Shown here: positions 55,101-64,000 of the stretch, in pieces
Layout of the letters: the number at the start of each line of letters is the position of its first letter
Numbering within the stretch: the first letter of the stretch is position 1
Origin: Pleodorina starrii
Taxonomy: Eukaryota > Chlorophyta > Chlorophyceae > Chlamydomonadales > Volvocaceae
NCBI GenBank assembly: GCA_030267565.1
Contig: BRXU01000004.1
Location: 3,540,501 to 3,604,500 of the forward strand
DNA length: 64,000 nucleotides
Direction: 5' to 3'
Translations under genes and position numbers: made by a program
The notes under the pieces: model-generated
Told to the model about the DNA's origin: nothing
What the model saw: only the letters and a program-made list of their open reading frames with translations
Databases searched by the model: none

Positions 55101-57733
55101 ATCGGTGCCGGAGGACCCGGCCATGAAGGAGGTGAGTGCGGCGCCGCGCTGGGCGGTACCAGTGTGTGTGCGTGGCGCTCACGTACCGCATACATACACA
55201 CACACCCCTCCCGGGGAGAAGTGGTGTGCGGGAGGGCGGGGAGTAGGGAGTTCCCATCGACCGGATGCCGTACTGGCAGGGTCATATGCCGGCAGGCATG
55301 GGAAAAGGCCGGGGCGCAGCTGGGTGAGGAGGAGCGGGACGCTGTGCACCGGAGCAAGGCCGAGGGTTGCCGACTAGATTCCCGAAGCGCCTTGCTCGTG
55401 GGCCGCAGGGTCTGATAACTCAGAAGGGAACGGACGTGACCCCGCTGCCGTGCAACACCCTGCTGCCGTACAGATCGTGGACGAGTACATGAAGCTGATG
55501 GGCGAAAAGATGGACGAGGAGATCGGTGAGCGGCTGCGCGCGCGTTGGGCGGTGGGCGGGCCGGTCTGGATCGGACAGCGCCCCTGGTCAGCTCAGCGGC
55601 TTGCGCAGGGGGCGCGGCTGCTTGGGGCAGCCGCGTGGGGTCGACATCTGTGTGATGCACGCGCGCGCGACTTCGGCGATCGACTGCACATGACGGAACG
55701 TGCCGGCGGGGCGGCACGCCGCGTCCGTTGCCGCGTGCTGGCGCTCTGCATGCCTGCTGCGTATCCGGAAACGCACTTCCTTCTTCCTTCCGTCCTGATA
55801 GATGCCCCGTGGTTTCTTGAGGCCCTGAGGTCCTGGGGATGCGCGGAGCACGCACGCCGTCGGGTCTCGTCTCACCCCTCGCCCCGCCCCGGCCCCCAGG
55901 CGAGTCGCTGGAGCCTCTGGACGGCCGCTTCCAAACGGTCCGCAACCGGGAGTCCAATCTGGGCAACTTTGTGGCGGACGTGTGGCGCAAGTCGGCCAAT
56001 GCGGAAATTGCCATCCTCAACTCGGGCTCGCTCAGGTGGGCCTGGGGCTGGGGCTGGGGCTGGCCTCCGGAGCCACGATCGACGCCCCGCGCAGGCGCGT
56101 GGCTTGGTTGTTTAGAGTGGCAAGGCTGCGCGTGTCGCTCCGTGTGTGCATGCGATGCAGTGCAAATGATGACCCGGCTTGCGGCACCGAGCGAGCGTTT
56201 TGCCCGACTTGGGCAGTGGGCACCGAAGCGCCAGCGCCTGCCCAGCCCGGTCCTCGCCCTGCCCTGCAATTCTTGAGGCTTCATACACGCGCCACCACGT
56301 TAACGGGGACGTCTGTCCCCAAGTGTGCGGTGTCCCCTTCCCTTCCTGAACTGGACTGGACTGGGTCACGCCGTGTTCCTTGCGAACCCATGCCCGTCCT
56401 AGCCGCGCCCGCCCCGGCGTGAAAAGACGCGCCGCACCCGCACCCGCGCCCGCCTTGGCCACCCCACCCGCAGGTCCGACATGATCCATCCGCCGGGTGT
56501 GCTCAAAGCCAAGGACTTCGTTTCCATTCTGCCCATGATCGACAACACGTCGGTGCTCGAGTGCACGGGCGCGCAGGTGGTGGCGGCGCTGGAGAACGGC
56601 GTGTCGCAGTGGCCCAAGCTGGAGGGGCGCTTCCCGCAGGTCAGCGGCCTCAAGTTCAAGTTCGACCCCTCCAAGCCGCCCGGCAGCCGCATCGTGCCGG
56701 GCAGCGTGTACCTGTGGGAGTTCGAGTCCGAGCCGGAGCCGCTGGACATGGACCGGCGCTACCGGGTGGCCGTCAAGGAGTACCTGGCGCAGGGCAAGGA
56801 CGGCTTCAACGTGTTCCTGGTGGGTGACTCCCGGCGGTGTAAAGGTGTTCTTGCCTTGCTGCGTGCTGATGATGGCGGCGGCAGAGGATACTGCGAAGCG
56901 AGAGGGCCCCGCGGGTGCTGGCGGTCCGATGAGGTTGGCAGCAACGGAACTGCCTCCATCGGTTGACTGCAGAAGCACAGGGCACTTGAGTTGCGTTTGC
57001 TTAGGGTCTGGAAGGGCGCGCTTGGAGGGCGCGCCTGAGGGCGTGCTCGGTGGTGCTCGACACCACCCCGTCTTTGGCCGCGCCATCGCCGGCGTGTGAG
57101 CCGGACCATAAGTGAGGCGAGGCACGATGGTAATGGCTGTCTGCTGCAACACATGGCGGCGTGCGTGCGTGCGTGCAGGACTGCAAGGTGCTTGTGGACG
57201 GCGAGTCGGGCGTCATCCTGCCGTCCACCATCAAGTGCCACTTCATCCAGTTGCGGGTGCTCAACAAGTGGGACGAGAAGAAGATTTACACGCGCTCGCT
57301 CACGGCGCGCTGGCTGAAGAAGGTCAAGTCGGTCAAGAGCCTGGACAAGTGAGCGCTGATATGGCCCCAGGATGCACACACACACAAACACACACTCACT
57401 CACAGCGTTGTTTCGCGGGGGTCTTCTGCGGTCCTGAACCCCTTGGCTGACGCCTTGTGTCATTTTGAGCCCACGGTGCCCCTTGGCTGACGCCTCTGTT
57501 TTGTGTGGAGGGGGTGGAATGACGCCAGTGTATCCCATGCTGCTGCATTTCCCCGTGTGTGCAGCCTGGCGGCAGCGGAGAGCAGGTTCCAGAGGACATC
57601 CACACAGTACTATCAGCAGCGGTCGCACGGGCTGGCCGTGCCGCACCCGGATCAAGGGTACTATTGCATCGCGCCCAGGGTGGAGGGCCGCATCGTCAAC
57701 GTGCTGGAGGAGGTCGTGGAGGACCTGGAGTGA
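52180..57733 (+). CDS. Lipid-anchored 5'-nucleotidase-like metallophosphoesterase
   Basis: Thirteen GT-AG exons code for 637 residues: 52180-52447, 52544-52608, 52850-52996, 53145-53241, 53532-53648, 54024-54082, 54206-54368, 55007-55131, 55474-55525, 55900-56035, 56474-56819, 57179-57348 and 57565-57733. The protein starts MGAGCSRGC, a strong N-myristoylation context (Gly2) with nearby Cys5 and Cys9 for palmitoylation, so it is probably held on the cytosolic face of a membrane. Calcineurin-like metal motifs follow in order: LTILHFNDVYN (D90; the usual His is Y92), LFSGDCYN (D129), GNHDFDYG (N161, H162, D163), LTHMREPND (H263) and GGHDHHY (H286, H288). The C-terminal 5'-nucleotidase domain has SNLGNFVADVWR and NSGSLRSD. 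It should hydrolyse a phosphate ester, but the substrate cannot be read from sequence. Residues 15-70 are a low-complexity Ala/Pro/Glu linker. Confidence 0.9.
54394..54527 (+). repeat. 19-bp minisatellite in nucleotidase intron 7
   Basis: There are seven near-perfect copies of the unit gggccgtcggggactgaga in head-to-tail order, within the intron between exons 7 and 8. Confidence 0.95.
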
Positions 57734-58245
57734 GGTTGGGCAGGTTTTCGCCGAGTTCAGGCAGGCTGGAGTATCGCAGGAAGAAGCTGAACGCCTGTAC
57801 ATATCGTTAGCCCGTTCGAGCGCTACGGAGGGTACCCGTTATAGTTAGGCGTGCGGGCGCTGCGCTACCCGTGTTTCTTTTGACCCAACGCATTTTTCAC
57901 AAGTTCTGCGTACTGGTACTTATTGCTGCCGCCAACGTGTTTTGAGAGCGAGAGTGAAGACAACGGCCGTCGGGTTTCTTGGACATTTTGTTGACTGTCG
58001 ACATGGTTGCTATTGAGCGAGCGGTAAAAAAATTGTTTAGGGCTTACGCGTGTGCGTGTGTGACTGCATGAGTTGGACGCATAGAATTGCATGTTTCTTA
58101 AGGTGACAGGGAACCAGGTCCTGACATGGTTAGGACGGAAAGTATCGTTACACAGGCCCATTGCCGCGAGATACAGGCGGCGGGCATAACAGATGGCAGG
58201 GATAGCCAGTAATTGGCCTGACTGTACAGTCATCAGTCCTCCTTA

Positions 58246-58250
58246 TTACA
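58246..58250 (-). terminator. Candidate poly(A) signal of CKS1
   Basis: TTACA on the plus strand gives TGTAA on the minus strand, about 0.35 kb beyond the CKS1 stop. Confidence 0.4.
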
Positions 58251-58311
58251 CCTCATTAGGCACCCTGAATACGTTATATACGATGACATGATCATTCGTT
58301 GTTCGTTGCAA

Positions 58312-58316
58312 TGTAA
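58312..58316 (+). terminator. Candidate poly(A) signal of the nucleotidase gene
   Basis: TGTAA about 0.58 kb beyond the stop. It overlaps the expected end of the convergent CKS1 transcript, so the two mRNAs may overlap at their 3' ends. Confidence 0.4.
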
Positions 58317-58597
58317 CCCTTACTCTGTCTCGTTGTCAAGGTAGAGGGGTAGGTCCACGCGACCCCCTGACTTGGCCCCCAAATTTCAGCGAATGCCCCT
58401 TGCAGCGAGGCCATCCCAGCGGTCGTCCTAGAGTTATCACCAGCTCATCTTAGCACTGCCTAAGCGACTGCCCTTCGCCCCCTGAACAGCCGTACACAAG
58501 CCACCTGCAAAACCCAAACTTCAGTACACACGACTACGAGACATGGTCTCAGCTGGAGACCCCATAAGAGGAACTAATTCCACTTTGAGGAACGTAT

Positions 58598-59124
58598 TTA
58601 CTGGACTTGGAGCACGTCCGGCGCGACCGGCCCTTGACCGTAGCCTTTTGGCCGCCTGCAAATACAGCGACAAACGGGGCCATGAGACTCCGCGCACGCC
58701 GCGCTGAAGCAAACGAGGGGGCGCACCGAAAGAGCATGATGTGAGGCTCGGGCCTGTGAATCGCGTAGTGCACCCAGCCGCGGGATTGTTGCACTCCCAA
58801 GGCGCGCCACTCGTTCTGTAAGCACCGTAAGAAGGGTATCATTCATGAACACCTGGCAAGCTCGCTGAAACGCGAAAGATGTTGCGGGTGACGTGCGAAA
58901 ACAAGACGGTTCGGACGCATAATTATGAACTAACCTCTGATAGAAGCCGGCCTTTGGGCAGCAGCTGGGCAATCTCCTGAGGCAGCACAACATGCCTGCG
59001 ACCGAGAAACGGCCAAATTAACCCGCCAAACTCCTAAGCTTGCCAGATCTGCGTCCGCGGTGTACCTGTATTCATAAATATCATCGTAGTATTTCTCAGA
59101 GTATTGGATGTTGTTCTGAGCCAT
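58598..59124 (-). CDS. CKS1: Cyclin-dependent kinase regulatory subunit CKS1
   Basis: CKS1 is the small CDK-binding protein that docks phosphorylated substrates to CDK-cyclin complexes. The four exons are 59124-59066, 58995-58935, 58815-58727 and 58655-58598, with GT-AG introns, giving 88 residues, the usual plant CKS1 size. The joined product reads [20 protein letters not shown], then [40 protein letters not shown]. The phosphate-binding Arg (R20), the QQSRGW motif and the [13 protein letters not shown] hinge are intact. The C-terminal tail after RRP is short and variable, as in plants. The gene is divergent from the reductase with 475 nt between starts. Confidence 0.96.
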
Positions 59125-59599
59125 CGCTGGAGGTTTTTGTACTGACTTGTATTCAAGAAACCTGGGGGGTTCCCTATGCAATGCAACTATTAATAGGCAG
59201 TATAGAATTGTGTAGGTTTGCAGCGCGGCTCTGGCTGGAAACAAGGCCTTGTGTTGCGCCATTTTTTAAATAGCGAGGGTGGAACTTTTCCGTACGTTTA
59301 ATGAAGTGCATGGCGATTCCCACGAAAAAGCTTCGGGAAAGTAAATAGGGGCTACAGTGACCGTTGAGGTTTGGTCTGGCTTGGTTCGACGCCATTTGAG
59401 TTAGCATTGTGGACCGCAGTTGATCATCTTAAAACGGCCTTCCTTCCATAACCTAACCTGAGCTGTTGTGTGATAACCAAGTACATTATTTAGAGGGTTT
59501 ATTGAGTCCACGTTGTCCTGGCTACAAGAACGCTGCACACCGCGGCCTACTTGCCCGCCTTTGTAACGCCTGCTTCGCGGCGCGCGTTGCCTGCGAGAG
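59125..59599. promoter_or_regulatory. Shared divergent promoter of CKS1 and the diflavin reductase
   Basis: This 475-nt spacer contains both 5' UTRs. AT-rich motifs include tttaaatagc near 59264 and taataggc near 59190. No specific element was recognised. Confidence 0.4.
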
Positions 59600-62500
59600 A
59601 TGCCCCTCAGCGACGCCTGGATACCCAAATGGAGCAGCACGTACTGGCGCTGGACCATCGCTGCCAGCGTGCCCGCCGCGTGGTACCTGCTGAGCCGCCG
59701 TCGGCGCGCCGACGCGGACCAGGACCGCACCGACTTTGACGGCTTCCTCAAGGCGGTGGAGCCCGTCGGCTCCACGGGCAGCCGGCCCGCGCCCTCCAGG
59801 TCCAGTGGCCCAATCGATGCGTTCTTCAAGGACGCCGGTGCGGATGAGGACACGCGCAACCCGCTGGACTTTGACAGCTTCCTGCTCAGCACTAAAGCCG
59901 GCCCTAAAGGCCAGGCGCCGCTCCCCAGCGCCAAGCAGCCCGTCGCAGCCGAGCTGCAGCGCGGCCCCACCGCGGACATGAAGCCCGTAACCGTCATGTA
60001 TGGGACGGAGTACGGCTTCTCGAAGGAAATTGCGGAGAAGCTTTGCGGTCAGCTGCGGGCTGCCGGCGACTTTTGGTGAGGCGCTGGCGAGCGCGGTGCG
60101 ATCACGTTCACCGCAGCGGGCGCGGGTGCAGTCGCCGTAGGTCAAGGAGGCAAGCCATGGATAATCAAGCTCGCGGCGCCCACTCAGCGGAGAGGTTCTC
60201 CAAGGCCGCGCCCGTGGCACTTTCACGGCCCAGTTGGGTCTGGGAGCCGTTGTTGGCCCGTCCATTCATCGCGACGCTTTGTAGGCGGGCTCATCCGGGG
60301 CCGGTCGCCATCCTGTGCTTGGTGCTGACCCGTTGGCTCACCGGAGTACATCGTTTTGACCACAGGCCGTACCTGGAGAACATGGCTGACCACCCGACGG
60401 GCTACGATTTCTCTAAAGCACAGGTCGCATTGGTGGCGTGCTCCACACAGGTGTGCCGTTTCGCTCGCACCGCAAACGCAGCATTTGCAGACCGGGGCAC
60501 TTTTGAGACGGGTGCAGGGTGGAGCTCTGCATGTGGAATGGGCGATTCGCAGTCGATACCCATGTCTGCGCGGCTGCCGCCTGCTCAGCTCAGGCAGCTG
60601 GCCAGGTCGTCGTGCTGCCTTTAAGGCCAACCCTCCGCATCTCCTCTGCCTGCGTGTGTGCATCAGGGCGATGGGGTGCCTCCCACAGAGGCCCGGGACT
60701 TCTGCGAGTGGCTCTTCGCGGGCAAATCTGGCAGTCTCGCCCACATCAAGTTCGCGGTGTGCGCGCTTGGCGACAAGTGAGAGGCTGCGGGGCGCACCGT
60801 TGGGCAAAGGGACGGGGTTGCAACTCGCGAAATCGATGTGTGTTTCCCATCAGAGATCGCCTGTGTGGCCTGACAAGGTCCCGGGCTGTTCCCATGGCAA
60901 AACGGCTTGAGGAAAGGTAGTTCACAGGGCAGAAGGTCAGGGAAGTGACATGAGGTGTCGCAGCGGTCGGCCCTCGTGGACTGTGGGATGTGACTGGTGT
61001 GACACGCGTATGGGTATCCACGCCACGCAAGCTCATGCGCCGTGGCGCTCAGTGCTCAGCGGCGGATTGCGCTTCCTGGCCCCGCTCTTGCTCCAGGTCT
61101 TACACGCATTTTTGCCGGTGCGGCAAGATGCTCGACGCAGCGCTTGAATCGGCGGGAGCGACGCGGCTGGTCGACCGCATCGACGTGAACAAGGAGGACT
61201 GGCCCGCGGTGGACGGCTGGCTGGCAGCCGTCGTAAACGCCGTCAAGGGTCTGGCGCTTCAGAGCTTTGCGGAGCTTGGCATAGGTGCGCGGGGCGAGAG
61301 GAAGGAGCCCGACGGGAGCACAGTTCACGAAAAGACAGCCAAACCAAGCCTCAGCGGGCCGCCATCAAAGTCGTGAGGCTTAGAGCGTTGGGTGACCTTG
61401 CCTGCCCCATGCATAAGTGGAATGGATCACCGTAAGGCAGAGTACGCGTCAATTTTACCCTCCCTTGTAGCCACATCGGCGTCAGCTGGCGCCGAGAAGG
61501 GCTCCGCCCCGAAGAAGTGGGGGAAGAGCAGGCCGTACTTGGGGACGGTGCTGGCGCTGGAGGGCCTGTGTAATCTGTCCGATGCGGACGACAAGAACAC
61601 GGTGCGCATGGAGCTGGATTTGGGCGACTCAGGCCTCACGTACCTGCCCGGTGACGCGCTGGGCCTGTACCCCACCAACGACACGAAGGTAGGCCCACAA
61701 CGACTTGCTGCCGGCCGCTTCCGCTGTGTCCATCCACCCGCTACCCACACACACACATACAGACAAACATGCGCGCGTGCGCTGGCGCTGCTGTATCCCA
61801 TCTTGGACAGTCTTGCGGTCGCAACCCTGACGATCGCGCCCATGGCAAGAAGTCTGCTGCTGCTCTCCTTCGGCGGGCTCGCTCAGCTTTTCGTTGCCCG
61901 AGTGTGGCCCGACTGCGACCGGGTATGAACGCGCACATGCACGTGCTCGCGGAAACGCTCCGTGGTACACGGCCCGGCGTTCGTAGGCCGTCGAGGAGCT
62001 CATCCGGGTCATGGGCGCCGCCCCGTCGGAGATGGTCCCCGTGCCCGGCTGGCACTACGAGGAGGGCGACGGTCCACGCGACAGCATGCCGCTCGCGGAG
62101 GCCCTGGCAAAGTGCTTCGACGTCAGGTGCGTTGGCCCACCTTGTCGTTCTTCGCGGCGCAGGGCCCACAGCCCGATCGCGCGAATGGTTGCAGCACACA
62201 CGGCTGACCTCCGCGACGGCGCATCCCCTTTGCTGCGTCAGGTCTCCCAAGCCGGAGCTGCTCAAGCTGCTGGTTGCTGCGCTCGACACGGCCACGCACG
62301 CGAACGGGCACGCCAACGGCGTCGGCAGTCACATCGCCAGCGCCTGCCAGGAGCAGCTGCGGGCAGCGCTGTCCGACAACGCGGCAATGGAGCGGTACCT
62401 GGCACCGCGGCACGTGGTTGACGTTCTGGAGGACGCCGCCCCAGCGAAGCTCAGTACCGCGCAGGTTGGTTTGCGGCTTCCTGATCGTCTGTGGCTGTGC

Positions 62501-64000
62501 CTGCAGCCCTCAGCCGGGACATGGAACGATTGCTGCCTGCCTCTAGCCCCGCCTTAGGGCCCTTCAGCGCTGGCTCCCAAGCCGATGGGCTAGCACGCTG
62601 AGCTGCGGACGACGGCAGCTGTTCGATCGAGTGCGCCCCATGCCCGGCCCGCCGTGTGTGCTTGCAGGTGCTGTCCTGCCTGCGGCAGCTCCAGCCCCGC
62701 CTTTACTCGATCTCCTCCTCGCCGCTGGAGGACCCTCGCCGCGTCCAAGTGACCGTTGCAGAGGTCAAGTACAAGAGCCTGGACAGGGCCCGCATCGGCG
62801 TCTGCTCCACCATGATTTCGGAGCGCCTGCAGGTGTGCAAAACGCCCCTGGGCTGGGGCTGCCACCCAGCCAAGACCGCCGCGTGCCTGTGGCCCCCGCC
62901 CGCCTGCACTCCTTCGCTGCGGATTCGCCTTTGTTGCCTCCGCCCCTGTGTCCTGGGACAGCGCAGTACCGGTTGGATGCTTGCGAGCAAGTCGCAATAC
63001 CTCCCGCGTCTCTGAACTGCGGGTGCTGTGCAACTCCCATCGTCGCCGCTTGTGCAATAGTAAAAACGACTGGATTGGCGTTCTGCTCCCTTCCCCTGAC
63101 CGGCTCTCTCCTGGCTGTGCGTCGCGGGTTCGCGGTCCTCCCTCGCAGGCGGGCTCCCGGGTGCCGCTGTACGTGCACAAGAACCCCGACTTCCGGCTGC
63201 CGCCCAGCGCCTCTACGCCCATCATCATGGTGGGCCCGGGCACCGGCCTGGCGCCCTTCCGCTCCTTCATCCTGCAGCGCCTGCTGGAGCAGCAGCAGCA
63301 GCAGCAGAGCCAAGGCGGGTCCGAGAGCGGGGCGCCTCCCGGCCGCATGGTGCTGTACTTTGGCTGCCGACGCCGTGACCAGGACTTCCTGTACGGCAGC
63401 GTCCTGGAGGGGTGGGCCGCAGAGGACAAGATCACGCTCTTCACCGCCTTCTCGCGCGAGCAGGTGGGCGGGGTGGCGGGGGAGGGGTATGACAGGACTT
63501 TCAGGGGACCGTGGTCGGGGGCGAAGGGACCATGGGCGAGGTTTCCGTAGCACCAGAGGGCCCGGCGTGTACCTGCCCTTGCGCGGGTCGTCGAGAGCTT
63601 GCGTGATAGTTCTGTCTGGGTCGCAGGGCGTGCGGTGCGGTGTGCCTGACAGCGTGTTTTGCGGCTGCCGCATTATGCGGCACGAACCCGCAGTTCGCAT
63701 CTGCAGCTGTGCGGCGCAGCTCTGGGGACGCGCGCGCCTGCTCCCGCCTACAGGCCCCTTCCAGGGACCACATAGCACCCTTGCGGTTGGAGGCCGGTAC
63801 TCAGTGCAAACAGCACCACTCGCCCAATGGTCGTGTGTAACCCTCCCGTTTCCATCTCACAGAAGCAGAAGGTATACGTCCAGAACCGGCTGGCGGAGAG
63901 CGCGGACCTGGTGTGGGAGCTGCTGCAGCAGGGTGGCCACTTTTACGTGTGCGGCGACGCGGGCTCTATGGCGGGCGCGGTCGAGCAGGCGCTGCTGCAG
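59600..64000 (+). CDS. NADPH-dependent diflavin reductase, cytochrome P450 reductase type (3' end missing)
   Basis: The enzyme passes electrons from NADPH via FAD and FMN to heme proteins such as P450s. Ten exons lie in the window: 59600-60075, 60366-60450, 60667-60776, 61097-61284, 61471-61688, 61987-62126, 62242-62464, 62668-62832, 63149-63463 and 63863 to the edge (686 residues so far). Residues ~14-32 form a hydrophobic anchor ended by four Arg. FMN domain: VTVMYGTEYGFSKEIAEKL (about 134-140), ACSTQGDGVPPTEAR, CALGDKSYTHFC. FAD domain: LPGDALGLYP, RLYSISSSP (about 491-499), GVCSTMISERL. NADPH domain: GPGTGLAPFRSF (from 564), YFGCRRRDQDFLY, YVCGDAGSMA. Exon 5 could instead start at 61486, which is also in frame. 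The C-terminal Trp region is beyond the window. A sulfite-reductase-like flavoprotein is less likely given the membrane anchor. Confidence 0.92.
63291..63309 (+). repeat. CAG repeat coding for polyglutamine in the reductase
   Basis: Six consecutive CAG codons in exon 9 encode a Gln run within a loop of the NADPH-binding domain. It does not interrupt a motif. Confidence 0.8.

Larger units (their letters stand above)
57734..58597. other. Convergent 3' flanks of the nucleotidase and CKS1 genes
   Basis: Both flanking genes end here. The region is less GC-rich and carries a TGTAA on each strand. No exon was found. Confidence 0.5.

Overview
The window is nuclear DNA of a green alga, most likely a volvocine (a Chlamydomonas relative). 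The genes are GC-rich and split into many short exons joined by small introns. Several genes are followed by TGTAA, the usual green-algal poly(A) signal. The EPSP synthase closely resembles what I recall of the C. reinhardtii enzyme, including the transit-peptide junction. I cannot name the species.

I built all gene models by hand from splice sites and reading-frame continuity. Eleven recognisable genes are present. From left to right they are: EPSP synthase (-, 480-5257); mitochondrial ribosomal protein L17 (+, 5550-7218); an uncharacterised low-complexity protein (-, 8865-11237); COPII coat protein SEC23 (+, 12014-17620); the SIN3 transcriptional corepressor (+, 20325-28289); cobalamin-independent methionine synthase METE (+, 29978-36148); a BolA-family protein (-, 37725-39133); a DEG7/NMA111-type HtrA protease (+, 39516-46541); a RecA-like protein resembling SWSAP1 (+, 48015-50586); an N-terminally lipid-anchored 5'-nucleotidase-like metallophosphoesterase (+, 52180-57733); the cell-cycle regulator CKS1 (-, 58598-59124); and a diflavin (cytochrome P450 reductase type) reductase that runs off the right edge (+, 59600-64000). 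The uncharacterised protein makes twelve models in all.

The genes are functionally unrelated housekeeping genes. Four lie in head-to-head pairs with short shared promoters: EPSPS/L17, unknown/SEC23, BolA/DEG7 and CKS1/reductase. BolA and CKS1 are tiny four-exon genes that are easy to miss because no exon is longer than 120 nt.

The main points of interest are five frame-forced GC-AG introns in three genes; an intact METE gene, which predicts vitamin B12 independence; a repeat found in two METE introns and in related form in the 3' flank; the degenerate Walker A of the SWSAP1-like protein; an unexplained open frame at 18.7-19.1 kb; and several tandem duplications inside introns. I saw no tRNA, rRNA, CRISPR array or intact transposon.
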